33,732 nucleotides of DNA from NCBI RefSeq assembly GCF_003732545.1, contig NZ_AYKF01000086.1:1-33732 (forward strand), written 5' to 3'. A program made the translations under genes and the position numbers. The notes below the pieces were generated by a model, which saw nothing but the letters and a program-made list of their open reading frames with translations, was not told the origin of the DNA and did not search any database. The stretch comes from Salinisphaera orenii subsp. halophila YIM 95161 (GTDB lineage Bacteria; Pseudomonadota; Gammaproteobacteria; Nevskiales; Salinisphaeraceae). Below, in pieces: positions 18,063-26,481 of the stretch. Numbering within the stretch: the first letter of the stretch is position 1; every line of letters starts with the position of its first letter.

Positions 18063-18683
18063 TCAACCCGGGCGGTACATCCGAAAGCGATTGTCCGGCG
18101 TGACCGCGAAATAGTCCGCCGGACCGCCGGCGCGCAGGATCGGCTCGGCGGCGGCCGTGTCGTAGACGCCGTCCACGAGGAGATGCCGGGCGATGTGCAC
18201 GCCCACGACCTCACCCAGCACCAGCCAGGTGTCGGTGGCCTCGCCGTCGGCGCCGGTCAGGCGCAGCAGCTGGCTCAGCCGGCACTCGAACGACACCGGC
18301 GATTCGGCCACCCGGGGTGCCGCGATCACCCGCGAGGGTTCGGGCGTGAGCCCGGCCAGCGCGAATTCGTCGACATCGGGTTCGACCGACGCACAGCTGG
18401 CGTTCATGGACTCGGCCAGCGGCCGGGTGGCCAGATTCCAGCCGAACACGCCGGTGCGTTCGATGTTCGACACGCTGTCCTTGTAGCCCACGCTGGCGAA
18501 GCCGACGATCGGCGGCGTGTAGTTGAAGGCGTTGAAGAAGCTGTACGGCGCGAGGTTGAGGGTGCCGTGTTCGTCGCACGACGAGATCCAGCCGATCGGC
18601 CGGGGGGCGACCAGCGCGTTGAACGGATCGTGCGGCAGGCCGTGGCCGCCGGCCGGTTCGTAGAAATAGGTCTGCTCGGACAT
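18063..18683 (-). CDS. Flavin reductase-like FMN-binding protein
   Basis: The 206-residue protein belongs to the flavin reductase-like split-barrel family. It shows NALVAPRPIGWISSCDEHG (about 22-40), NLAPYSFFNAFNYTPPIVGF (about 43-62), the FMN-phosphate region KDSVSNIERTG and the C-terminal ESPVSFECRLSQLLRL. Members bind FMN, and many are uncharacterised (the DIM6/NTAB group). Partner and substrate are unknown. It ends 27 bp from the convergent AsmA-family gene and lies downstream of lhgO on the same strand after 63 bp. Confidence 0.85.
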   Translation of the reverse strand: MSEQTYFYEPAGGHGLPHDPFNALVAPRPIGWISSCDEHGTLNLAPYSFFNAFNYTPPIVGFASVGYKDSVSNIERTGVFGWNLATRPLAESMNASCASVEPDVDEFALAGLTPEPSRVIAAPRVAESPVSFECRLSQLLRLTGADGEATDTWLVLGEVVGVHIARHLLVDGVYDTAAAEPILRAGGPADYFAVTPDNRFRMYRPG

Positions 18684-18746
18684 GGGGCGTCGCGCGCGGG
18701 GTGTCGAACGTCATCATGACCGATCGCAGGCGACCGGAAAAGGCGG

Positions 18747-19946
18747 CTACCCGGCATCTCCGGCGGACGCCAGGCGCGTGACGATGTGCTCGGCGATCGG
18801 CAGGGCCGAGGTGGCCGCCGGCGAGGGCGCGTTGGCCACGTGCAGCGTGCGCAGCGTGTCCACGAACAGGAAATCGCCCACGAGCGTGCCGTCGCGGCTG
18901 ACGGCCTGGGCCCGGACGCCCGCCGGGTGGGGTTCGAGATCGGCGCGCGTCAGCGACGGACAGTAGCGCCGGACCGCCGCGAGATAGGCGCGCTTGGATA
19001 ACGAATCGCGCATCTCCGCCAGACCGGGGCGCAGATGCGCGCCGAGCATGCGCCGGACGCCGGGGAAGGCGAGCAGGGCCGCGACCTCACGCAGATTGAC
19101 GTCGGTCTTGCGATAGCCCTCGCGGGCCAGCGCCAGCACGGCGTTGGGGCCCACCGTGATCGAGCCGTCGATCATCGGTGTGAGGTGCACGCCCAGAAAC
19201 GGCATCGCCGGATCCGGCACGGGGTAGATCAGATGGCGGACGATGTCGCCGTGCGCCGCCGCCAGCCGGTAGTACTCGCCGCGGAACGGGCAGATGCGGA
19301 AATCCGGATCGATGCCGAGCATCGCCACGACGCGATCGGCCATCAGCCCGGCGCAGGCCACGAGCTGCCGGGTGTGGAAGGCCCCCGCGTCGGTTTCCAC
19401 CACCACTTCGCTGGCGTATTCCGCGAGACCGGTCACGGCCGTGCCGCAGCGGATCTCGCCGCCGGCATCGGTGAACTCGCGGGCCAGCGCGGCGCCGACC
19501 GCACGGTAATCGACGATGCCGCTGTCGGGCACGTGCACCGCAGCGACGCCGCGCACCGCCGGCTCGCGCTCGGCCAGCGCATCGGCCTCGAGCCAGGTGC
19601 GCGTCAGCCCGTTCTCGCCGATGCGATCGAACAGCCGGGCCAGGCCGGCGCGTTCGGAGGCGTCGGCCGCCACGAGCAGCTTGCCGCGGACTTCGAAGGG
19701 AATGTCGTGGGCCGCGCAGAGCGCCCGTGTGGCGCGGTTTCCGGCGATGCAGAAGCGCGCCTTGAGCGAGCCTGGGGCGTAGTAGACCCCGGCGTGGATG
19801 ACGCCGGAGTTGTGCCCGGTCTGGTGGCGATTGAGCCCGGCCTCCTTTTCCAGCAGCAGGACCCGGGCCTGCGGTTGGGTCTGCTTCAGGCGGCGCGCGG
19901 TGGCCAGGCCCACGATGCCGCCGCCGATGAGGATGTAGTCGTACAT
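18747..19946 (-). CDS. lhgO: L-2-hydroxyglutarate oxidase LhgO-type FAD enzyme
   Basis: The 399-residue protein starts with the FAD dinucleotide fold YDYILIGGGIVGLATARRL (GGGIVG at 8-13) and carries LhgO landmarks: NRHQTGHNSGVIHAGVYY, PFRGEYYRL, FLGVHLTPMIDGSITVGPNA and the C-terminal HVANAPSPAATSALPIAEHI. The enzyme oxidises L-2-hydroxyglutarate to 2-oxoglutarate and feeds electrons into the membrane quinone pool. I chose the ATG at 19946; a GTG two codons upstream is possible. No csiD or glutarate-pathway gene lies nearby, so here it may act in metabolite repair. Confidence 0.92.
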   Translation of the reverse strand: MYDYILIGGGIVGLATARRLKQTQPQARVLLLEKEAGLNRHQTGHNSGVIHAGVYYAPGSLKARFCIAGNRATRALCAAHDIPFEVRGKLLVAADASERAGLARLFDRIGENGLTRTWLEADALAEREPAVRGVAAVHVPDSGIVDYRAVGAALAREFTDAGGEIRCGTAVTGLAEYASEVVVETDAGAFHTRQLVACAGLMADRVVAMLGIDPDFRICPFRGEYYRLAAAHGDIVRHLIYPVPDPAMPFLGVHLTPMIDGSITVGPNAVLALAREGYRKTDVNLREVAALLAFPGVRRMLGAHLRPGLAEMRDSLSKRAYLAAVRRYCPSLTRADLEPHPAGVRAQAVSRDGTLVGDFLFVDTLRTLHVANAPSPAATSALPIAEHIVTRLASAGDAG

Positions 19947-20017
19947 GCGCACTGGAGCTATGAATCAGCGAACCGACGATACCGGAGGTGCGGGCTGCGC
20001 GGGCCGGGGCGCGGCGC

Positions 20018-21235
20018 TCAGGCCCGCGCCGGCAGCCCGGTGCCGGCCGTGCCGGTGTGCCTCCACAGGGACGCGAGTGCGCGTCCGGCCGCGCGCGCGA
20101 TCCCGATGGCGGGGCGCTCGATGCAGCGTTGCGCGAGATCGGCGACGACGAAGCTGGCAACGAATGCCAGGGCCAGGAGCCAGCCGAGGCCGATGTGCGT
20201 GTGGCCGGCATGAAGCATCGCCAGAAGCACCAGCGGATGGAACAGATAGAGACTGTAGGAGATGCGGCCCAGGTAACGCAGCGGCGCGCGCGCCAGCCCG
20301 CGTGCCAGCGCCGGCTCGTAGGCGGCCGCGATCAGCAGCAGCGCCGCTCCGGGCATCAGAAGCCAATCGCCGACGATCATCTCGTGCGTGCCGGTGACCT
20401 CCATCGCCCGGGGCCCATAGACGTAGAGCGTCAGCCCCAGGGCGAGCAGGAGTGCCCGCGTGCGCGCCGGCAGCCCGGCATAGATCGCGGCCAGGCTTTC
20501 ACGCCGGTCGGCGAGCACGCCGCCGATGGCGAATGCGAGGAGATAGTGCACGGTAAACACGTAGGCCGTGTAACCGCCGTCGCGAGCGAACCCGGCGAGC
20601 TCGTCGTGCCCGGAGAACACGGCGATGCGCAGACCCGCCATGACGACACTGGCGAGCCCGAAACCGCCCAGCACCGTCCACCACCGCAGACGTCGGATCA
20701 TCAGGAAGACGAGCGGGAACAGCAGCGAGATGCGCATCTCGTGCACCAGCGTCCAGATCGCGAAGTCGTAGGTCGAGGAGTCGAAGGCACCGATGACGGT
20801 GAGGTGGCCGAGCATGGCGCGGGGCCCCGGGTCGTCGGTCCAGAACTTGTTGATCCAGTCGCCCAGCCCGGCCAGATCGCCGCCGTACAGCCACTGCTGC
20901 CCGGCGACCCCGAGCCCCACGGCGACGATATAGGGCAGATAGAGACGCAGGATGCGCTTGGCCGCATAGGCGCCATAGGTCAGTCGCCCGCCTTCGAGCA
21001 TCAACTGAAGCACGAATCCGCTGAGAACGAAGAACAGCACCACCGCCGCGTGGCCGCTCCAGAGGATGCTGAGCGGCGTGTGGCCGAAGTAGGCGAGGAC
21101 CGCGTCGTGCCAGCCGGCATAGGGCGGATTCTCGGCGCCGCGCAGCACGAGCAGGAAGTGGCCGATCACCACGCTGCAGGCCGCGAGCCCGCGCAGGGCG
21201 TCGAATGATTCGATTCGGGCTCCGGAGCTGGGCAT
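20018..21235 (-). CDS. Acyltransferase 3 family membrane protein (OafA-like)
   Basis: The 405-residue integral membrane protein has about ten helices. The N-terminal FDALRGLAACSVVIGHF contains the catalytic arginine and histidine in the R15-x10-H26 spacing of acyltransferase-3 proteins. A FFVLSGFVLQLML segment and the late YLGRISYSLYLFHPLV helix are also typical. Such proteins transfer acetyl or other acyl groups to polysaccharides, LPS or peptidoglycan. The target is not evident because no polysaccharide genes adjoin it. The start at 21235 is set by GGGAG 4 nt upstream; a longer frame to 21283 lacks such a site. Confidence 0.88.
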   Translation of the reverse strand: MPSSGARIESFDALRGLAACSVVIGHFLLVLRGAENPPYAGWHDAVLAYFGHTPLSILWSGHAAVVLFFVLSGFVLQLMLEGGRLTYGAYAAKRILRLYLPYIVAVGLGVAGQQWLYGGDLAGLGDWINKFWTDDPGPRAMLGHLTVIGAFDSSTYDFAIWTLVHEMRISLLFPLVFLMIRRLRWWTVLGGFGLASVVMAGLRIAVFSGHDELAGFARDGGYTAYVFTVHYLLAFAIGGVLADRRESLAAIYAGLPARTRALLLALGLTLYVYGPRAMEVTGTHEMIVGDWLLMPGAALLLIAAAYEPALARGLARAPLRYLGRISYSLYLFHPLVLLAMLHAGHTHIGLGWLLALAFVASFVVADLAQRCIERPAIGIARAAGRALASLWRHTGTAGTGLPARA

Positions 21236-21366
21236 CGCGCGCTCCCGTCGTCGTGCTCGAACGGCCGTGCCGTTCAGGGTCATCCAACGAGCGGGGATCG
21301 CGATCGGTTCCAGTGCTCCGCAGGGGTATCATCGTCAGCGCCGACGATTTCACACGGGACGACGAC

Positions 21367-21954
21367 ATGGACGAATGGGTTCGACGCGCGCTGGCGAAAT
21401 GGCCGGATGTGCCGGCGCTGTTCGGCTGGCTGGGCCTGAGCCGCCGCGGCCACTGGCTGATTCAGGGCGAGCGCATCACCCATCCCCGCATCGTGGAGAC
21501 CATCGCGCGCAATTACGCCGTCGATGCGCACGGCCGCTGGTTCTTCCAGAACGGGCCGCAGCGCGGCTATGTCGCGCTGGACTACGCGCCACGCGTCGCG
21601 CGTGTCCAGGCCGACGACGGCCTGGTCGACCACACCGGCACGCCCGTCACCGATGCGCGTGCGCTCTATCTGGACGAGGACAGCGCCGCGGTGCTCGACA
21701 GCCCGGACGGTGCGGCGCTGATCGATAGCGCCGACCTGGCCTGGGTGCTCGAGCGTCTGCGCCATCGCGGCGAGGCGGTCGACGACGCCGCGCTCGAGGC
21801 GGCGCTCGAAGCCCCCGGCGGCACCGCCACCGACCTCACGCTGGACGCGTTCGGCCGCGCGCTGGCCGTGCACCGCTGTGATCGTCACGCGCTGCCGGCC
21901 GCGCTCGGCTTCGTACGCGATCCCCAGCCGCGGGACGACGACCCCGGCGCCTGA
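21367..21954 (+). CDS. Conserved hypothetical protein
   Basis: The 195-residue protein begins MDEWVRRALAKWPDVPALFG and continues GWLGLSRRGHWLIQGERI and RNYAVDAHGRWFFQNGPQRG. This arrangement is familiar from a proteobacterial protein family of unknown function; I do not assign a DUF number with confidence. There is no signal peptide or membrane segment. The second half (about 85-195) is acidic and Ala/Leu-rich and may be a separate helical domain. It is divergent from the acyltransferase gene and precedes the AhpD-like and creatininase genes on the same strand (58-bp gap to the next). Confidence 0.7.
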   Translation: MDEWVRRALAKWPDVPALFGWLGLSRRGHWLIQGERITHPRIVETIARNYAVDAHGRWFFQNGPQRGYVALDYAPRVARVQADDGLVDHTGTPVTDARALYLDEDSAAVLDSPDGAALIDSADLAWVLERLRHRGEAVDDAALEAALEAPGGTATDLTLDAFGRALAVHRCDRHALPAALGFVRDPQPRDDDPGA

Positions 21955-22012
21955 CGAGACGTTCGCGCCCCGCGCTGCTATCGTCGCGCTGTTCATCCAT
22001 CAGGAGATGCCC

Positions 22013-22597
22013 GTGTCCCATGCGCCCATCAGCGCGTTCGAGGTGCCCGACGAGGCCGAGCTGCCCGAGGACATCCGCGAACGCATCCTCGCCGTGCAGG
22101 ACAAGGCCGGCTTCGTGCCCAACGTGTTCTGGGTGCTGGCCCATCGTCCGGCCGAGTTCCGCGCCTTCTTCGCCTATCACGACGCCCTGATGGAAAAGGA
22201 CTCGGGGCTGACCAAGGGCGAGCGCGAGATGATCGTGGTCGCCACCTCAGGCATCAATCACTGTCTGTACTGCGTGGTCGCCCACGGCGCGATCCTGCGT
22301 ATCCGCGAGGGTAATCCGCTGATCGCCGATCAGCTCGCGGTCGACTATCGCCACGCCGACATCAGCGCGCGTCAGCGCGCGATGCTGGATTTCGCCGTAC
22401 AGGTCGCCACCGCCTCGCACACCGTGGGCGAGGCCGAGCGCGAGACGCTGCGCGCGCACGGCTTCTCCGACGAGGACATCTGGGATATCGGCGCCGTGGC
22501 GGCGTTCTTCGCCCTGTCCAACCGGATGGCCCATGTCACCGCCATGCGGCCGAACGACGCGTTTCACCTGATGGGCCGACAGCCGGGCGAAGGTTAG
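22013..22597 (+). CDS. AhpD-like peroxidase-related enzyme (CMD family)
   Basis: The 194-residue protein has a carboxymuconolactone-decarboxylase/AhpD-like fold with the redox motif HCLYCVVAH, giving the CxxC-xxxH arrangement of alkylhydroperoxidase AhpD. The flanking GLTKGEREMIVVATSGIN and DAVVAFF-like helices (DIWDIGAVAAFFALSNRM) are typical. It probably handles peroxides in the cytosol through disulfide exchange; the reductant is unknown. The start is decided by the ribosome site AGGAG (22002-22006): it touches the ATG at 22007 but is 6 nt from the GTG at 22013, so GTG is preferred. The creatininase gene follows after 7 bp, so the two are probably coexpressed. Confidence 0.85.
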   Translation: MSHAPISAFEVPDEAELPEDIRERILAVQDKAGFVPNVFWVLAHRPAEFRAFFAYHDALMEKDSGLTKGEREMIVVATSGINHCLYCVVAHGAILRIREGNPLIADQLAVDYRHADISARQRAMLDFAVQVATASHTVGEAERETLRAHGFSDEDIWDIGAVAAFFALSNRMAHVTAMRPNDAFHLMGRQPGEG

Positions 22598-22604
22598 CGG
22601 CGGC

Positions 22605-23420
22605 GTGGGTGCGATCCATCGCTGGGCGGAGCTGACCGGGCCCGAGCTTGCCGAGGTCGCGGCCGGCGATCCGGTCGCCGTCTGGCCGCTGGCGGCGGTC
22701 GAGCAGCACGGCGCCCACCTGCCGCTGGGCACCGACACGATCATCGGCGAGGGCCTGTTGGCAGCGGCCTGCGGGGCATTGCGCGAGACGCCGCTGCCCG
22801 AGGCGCGTGATCTGCTGGTCCTGCCGACGTTGGCGCCCGCCGCGAGCCTGGAGCACAGCGCCTATCCGGGCACTCTGAGTCTGTCGGCCGAACAGGTCAT
22901 CACCACGCTCGAATCGGTCGGCGCGGATCTCGTCCGTGCCGGTGTGCGCCGGCTGGTGCTGTTCAACAGCCACGGCGGCAACAAGGCGGTGATGGATCTG
23001 GCCGCGCTGAAGCTGCGCGCCGCGCACGCCATGCTCGTGGTCAAGGCCAGCTATTTCCGTTTCGTCCCGGCGGCCGAGGTGCTGCCGGCGGCGGAACTCG
23101 CCCACGGCGTGCACGGCGGGGCGCTGGAAACCGCGCTCATGGCCCATCTGGCGCCGGAGCGCATCCGCACCGCGCACGTCGCGGATGTCCGGCCCCTCGG
23201 CCGCGAGCTGGCCGACGCCGGTCGCACGATCGCGCCCGAGGGCGAGGCTGCTTTTGCCTGGATGGCCCAGGATCTGCATCCCAGCGGCGTGGCCGGCGAC
23301 GCCACCCTGGCCGACGCCGAGCGCGGCGCGGCCCTGTGCGCGCATATCGCCGAGCGCACCGCGGCCGTGCTGCGTGACGCCGCCGCCTTCGATCTGTCGC
23401 GCCTGCGCCCGACGCCGTGA
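22605..23420 (+). CDS. Creatininase-family amidohydrolase
   Basis: The 271-residue protein, with a GTG start, has the full metal-site pattern of the creatininase family: E and H in VEQHGAHLPLG (about 33-35), D in GTDT (about 44), H in FNSHGGN (about 124) and E in HGGALETALM (about 177). The family includes creatininase, mycofactocin protease MftE and archaeal ArfB, which deformylates the GTP-derived pyrimidine in riboflavin and F420 synthesis. It lies 37 bp from the convergent end of a GTP cyclohydrolase II-like gene. That makes an ArfB-like role in GTP-derived chemistry attractive, but this is inference; it could equally be an unrelated amidase paired with the AhpD-like gene. Confidence 0.87.
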   Translation: MGAIHRWAELTGPELAEVAAGDPVAVWPLAAVEQHGAHLPLGTDTIIGEGLLAAACGALRETPLPEARDLLVLPTLAPAASLEHSAYPGTLSLSAEQVITTLESVGADLVRAGVRRLVLFNSHGGNKAVMDLAALKLRAAHAMLVVKASYFRFVPAAEVLPAAELAHGVHGGALETALMAHLAPERIRTAHVADVRPLGRELADAGRTIAPEGEAAFAWMAQDLHPSGVAGDATLADAERGAALCAHIAERTAAVLRDAAAFDLSRLRPTP

Positions 23421-23457
23421 GCGGCGGCGTCCTGCGACCGGGCGCCTGCGTCTCCGG

Positions 23458-24585
23458 CTAGCCCTTGCCGTTCATCGCCACATCCGCGGACGGCTTGCCG
23501 AGCACGTTGTCGAGCCAGTGGCCGGAACGCGCCGCCTTGGCGGTCAGATAGCGCTCGTTCTGGGCCGTGAGGCGGCCGTAGACGCCGCTGCGCTGGACCA
23601 CGGCGATCCCGCCGCCGCTCATCGCCGCGATCTTGGCCGGATTGTTCGTGAGCAGCTCGATGCGCCGGATCTCGAGCTGGGCGAGCATTTCCAGGGCGAC
23701 GTTGTAGTCGCGCTCGTCGTCGCCGAAACCCAGCACCTGGTCGGCGTCGACCGTGTCCAGGCCGTCGTCCTGCAGGCTGTAGGCGCGCAGCTTGTTGGCC
23801 AGGCCGATGCCGCGGCCCTCCTGGGCGAGGTAGAGCAGCACGCCGCCGCCGCGCTCGGCGATGGTGGCCACGCTCGAGCGCAGCTGCTCGCCGCAGTCGC
23901 AGCGCAGGCTGCCGAACAGGTCCCCGGTCAGGCAGGCCGAATGCAGCCGCACCGGCACCGCCGTGCGCCAGAATTCGGGCTCGCCGATGACGATGGCGAT
24001 GTGCTCGCGCACGCCGTCGGCCTCGCGAAAGAGCACGAAGCGGCTCTTCTCGGCGTCGGCCAGCGGTACGTCCGCCGCGCTGATCCGGCGCAGGAAGTGG
24101 ATCGCACTCGACTCGTAGGCCTCGATGCGGTCGACGTCGATGGCGAGCAGCGTCTGGTCGTCGATCAGCTTCTGCACGGCCTCGCGCCGCGAGGCGTCGA
24201 TCGTCGCGGTCACGGCGGCGGGGATCAGCAGACCGCGGCGCATGAGTGCGAGCGCGGCGTGCGATTCCCGGTCGACGTCCGTCGGCCGCTGGTGCGGGCT
24301 GTGCTCGACGTGGCGCGCGCAGGCCCAGGCGACGACGGTCTGCGCGCTGTCGCCGTCCGTCAGCGACAGCCGCGCGGCATCCGCGGCGATCTCGATGCCC
24401 ATGCGCTCGAGCCGGTGGCGGGTGACCACGAGCGCCGGCGGGTTGCCGGTGGTCGCCCGCAGGCGCGTGAGCGTCTCGTCGGTCAGCCCCTCGAGCGGTG
24501 CCACGAGCGTGTCGCGGTCGCGGCCGCGCACGAGCACCGGCACACCGCGGCGCAGGTCGAAGATCGAACGTTCTATCTGTCGCAT
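23458..24585 (-). CDS. ribA: GTP cyclohydrolase II with degenerate RibB-like N-terminal domain
   Basis: The 375-residue protein has a C-terminal GTP cyclohydrolase II domain (about 180-345). Zinc cysteines C218, C229 and C231 lie in CLTGDLFGSLRCDCG, Y252 in LLYLAQEGRGIGLANK, R292 in DERDY and LLTNNPAK at 311-318, so catalysis to a diaminopyrimidine is likely. The first 170 residues resemble a dihydroxybutanone-phosphate synthase (RibB) fold (FDLRRGVPVLV, then LVVTRHRLERMGI). The acidic catalytic loop (normally DxxDRENEGDL) reads RDRDTLVAP, so this half is probably inactive. The start at 24585 has GAGG 4 nt upstream. It is divergent from the RibD-like gene across 158 bp. It may be a pathway-dedicated paralogue rather than the housekeeping RibA. 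Confidence 0.9.
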   Translation of the reverse strand: MRQIERSIFDLRRGVPVLVRGRDRDTLVAPLEGLTDETLTRLRATTGNPPALVVTRHRLERMGIEIAADAARLSLTDGDSAQTVVAWACARHVEHSPHQRPTDVDRESHAALALMRRGLLIPAAVTATIDASRREAVQKLIDDQTLLAIDVDRIEAYESSAIHFLRRISAADVPLADAEKSRFVLFREADGVREHIAIVIGEPEFWRTAVPVRLHSACLTGDLFGSLRCDCGEQLRSSVATIAERGGGVLLYLAQEGRGIGLANKLRAYSLQDDGLDTVDADQVLGFGDDERDYNVALEMLAQLEIRRIELLTNNPAKIAAMSGGGIAVVQRSGVYGRLTAQNERYLTAKAARSGHWLDNVLGKPSADVAMNGKG

Positions 24586-24648
24586 GTGACCTCGCTTGAT
24601 CGACGCGACCGGATGCACGCCGTTGGCTCAAGAACACAACGCCGGTCG

Positions 24649-24661
24649 GGTTCGTCGAACC
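24649..24661. promoter_or_regulatory. Palindrome in the ribA/ribD-like divergent promoter region
   Basis: GGTTCG-T-CGAACC is a perfect 13-bp dyad in the gap between the divergent GTP cyclohydrolase and reductase genes. It lies inside a wider GCCGG...CCGGC repeat (24641-24664) that is followed by TTTT. It may be an operator shared by both genes or a weak hairpin. No regulator gene is adjacent. Confidence 0.4.
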
Positions 24662-24743
24662 GGCTTTTGGGATAGGGTGATGCCCGGCGCCCGCGGCGGC
24701 TATCCGTGCTGCGCCGGAAACGATGCGCACTCCGGAGGCTCCG

Positions 24744-25556
24744 ATGACGGCAATCGATATCGACTACGCATGGCGATCGCTTCGCGATGCATGCACGGGC
24801 CGCGGCGATGGGATGACGCCCGCGGTCACGATCGACGCCGACGGCCGCTGGCGGGCCGACGGGGCGGTCGAGCCCGAAGCCGCCACGCTGCTGGACACGC
24901 TCGCACCGATCACCCGCGCCGGCACCGTCGTCGGCCAGCTCGGCCAGAGTCTCGACGGGCGCATCGCCACGATCACCGGTGCGTCGCACTACGTGACCGG
25001 GGCGGCCAGCCGCACGCATCTGCATCGGCTGCGGGCGCTGGTGGATGCCGTGGTCGTCGGCGCCGGGACCGCCCAGGCCGACGATCCGCGCCTCACGGTC
25101 CGCCATGTCGACGGCGCCGATCCGGTGCGGGTGGTGCTCGATCCGAACGCGCGGGTCGGGCCCGACCGGCTGCTGTTCACCGACGGTGCCGCGCCCACGC
25201 TGCACGTGGTGGCGCAGGGGCGGCGGGCATGCCGGGGCCCCGGCGTGGAGACCGTGGCGGTCGCACCGGATGCGGCGGGCGCCGTGGCGCCGGCGACGCT
25301 TCTCGCCGCGCTTTCCGCGCGCGGGCTGCGCCGGGTGCTCGTGGAGGGCGGCGGACTGACCGTCTCGCGCTTTCTGGCAGCCGGGCTGCTCGATCGGTTG
25401 CACGTGGTCGTCGCGCCCATGGTCATCGGCTCCGGCCGGCCCGCGGTGACGCTGGCCGAGATCGAGACGCTCGATGCCGCCCTGCGGCCGCCGTGCCGAA
25501 CGCATACGCTGGATGCCGACACGCTGTTCGATCTGGATCTCGGCCGTCCCGGCTAG
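24744..25556 (+). CDS. RibD C-terminal-type reductase without deaminase domain
   Basis: The 270-residue protein has the dihydrofolate-reductase-like fold of RibD reductases: GQLGQSLDGRIA (64-75), VVVGAGTAQADDPRLTVR (103-120), VLVEGGG (198-204) and APMVIGSGR (224-232). The N-terminal deaminase domain of bacterial RibD is absent; instead there are about 60 unassigned residues. Stand-alone reductases of this kind reduce a ribosylaminopyrimidine to the ribityl form, as archaeal ArfC does. A GGAGG site 5 nt upstream sets the start at 24744 (MTAIDID) over an ATG at 24723. Its 3' end overlaps the convergent membrane-protein gene by 134 bp. Confidence 0.9.
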   Translation: MTAIDIDYAWRSLRDACTGRGDGMTPAVTIDADGRWRADGAVEPEAATLLDTLAPITRAGTVVGQLGQSLDGRIATITGASHYVTGAASRTHLHRLRALVDAVVVGAGTAQADDPRLTVRHVDGADPVRVVLDPNARVGPDRLLFTDGAAPTLHVVAQGRRACRGPGVETVAVAPDAAGAVAPATLLAALSARGLRRVLVEGGGLTVSRFLAAGLLDRLHVVVAPMVIGSGRPAVTLAEIETLDAALRPPCRTHTLDADTLFDLDLGRPG

Positions 25557-26481
25557 GCGCCCGCCGTCGGCCACCCCGCGCAAGCACCACAAGCCCCGGC
25601 AGGCTGGATACCAGCACGATCAGGCCATAGGTGATCGAGATCGCCACGCCCTCCTGCGCCGGCAGGCCCGCCAGACTCCAGATGATCGCGGCGGCGCCTT
25701 CGCGCAGCCCCCAGCCGGCGACCGACAGCGGTATCGCCATCGCCAACAGTACCGGCGGCGCGAGCATCCAGAGGGACTGTGCGCCGCGATCCAGCCCCAG
25801 CGCCTGGGCGCAGAGCACGAAAACGCCGACATAGCTGGCGGCCACGAGCAGCGAGCTCGCCAGCTGCAGCGCGACCATGCGGCGTCCCAGCAGTCCGCGT
25901 CGGAGACTGTCGATCAGGCTCAGCAGATGAATCGCCATGCGCCGCGAGCCGCGCACCACGTACGCCGCGAGCAGACCGCCGCCGGCCAGCAGGATGAATC
26001 CCCCCGAGGCGGCCCAGGGATCGACCTGCTCGAAGGCGCGGCCAACGCCCTCGCGCAGCCCCCGTGCCTGAAGGACGGCGAAGGCGGCGATCAGCACCAT
26101 GGCCAGCTGTCCGGACAGGCGTTCGATCAGGACCGCATGAACCGCGCCGCGGTTGTCGTTGTGGCGGGCGTGGCGCCAGGCCCGCGTGGCGTCGCCGAGC
26201 ACGCCGCCGGGCAGGACCTGGTTGAGAAACGTCGCCAGATAGTATTCGCGTACGGCCACCGGCAGGCGCAGGTCCAGGCCGATGCCGCGCGCGGTCAGCC
26301 GCCAGCGCCAGGCGGAGACGACCACCTGGGGCACGGTCAGCGCGAGTGCCGCCAGTGCCCAGCCGGGGGCGATGGTGCCGAGTTGCGCCGCGATCTCGGC
26401 GGTATCCAGCCGCCAGGCCACGAGTCCCAGCAGGATGACGGTCACGCTCAGTCGCAGCAGGGCGGCCTGGCGCGGCGTCAC
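25423..26481 (-). CDS. LPG-synthase-type integral membrane protein (putative flippase)
   Basis: The 352-residue protein has about eight membrane segments and the LPG_synthase_TM/UPF0104 signature YYLATFLNQVLPGGVLGDAT (81-100), then IERLSGQLAMVL and IPLSVAGWGLREGAA. The family comprises the membrane half of MprF and many stand-alone proteins proposed to move lipids or glycolipids across the membrane. It starts at a GTG that overlaps the methyltransferase stop (GTGA), which fixes the start within a longer open frame. The last roughly 45 residues run antisense into the RibD-like gene and are Arg/Ala-rich, so the end is unusual. Last gene of the five-gene operon. Confidence 0.85.
   Translation of the reverse strand: MTPRQAALLRLSVTVILLGLVAWRLDTAEIAAQLGTIAPGWALAALALTVPQVVVSAWRWRLTARGIGLDLRLPVAVREYYLATFLNQVLPGGVLGDATRAWRHARHNDNRGAVHAVLIERLSGQLAMVLIAAFAVLQARGLREGVGRAFEQVDPWAASGGFILLAGGGLLAAYVVRGSRRMAIHLLSLIDSLRRGLLGRRMVALQLASSLLVAASYVGVFVLCAQALGLDRGAQSLWMLAPPVLLAMAIPLSVAGWGLREGAAAIIWSLAGLPAQEGVAISITYGLIVLVSSLPGLVVLARGGRRRAPSRDGRDPDRTACRHPAYAFGTAAAGRHRASRSRPASPRAGRSR

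Noticed and set aside
24671-24743. FMN riboswitch before the RibD-like gene
   Set aside because: Only an AGGGTGA...CCCGG-like start is present. The other conserved helices and loops of the RFN element are absent and the gap is too short.
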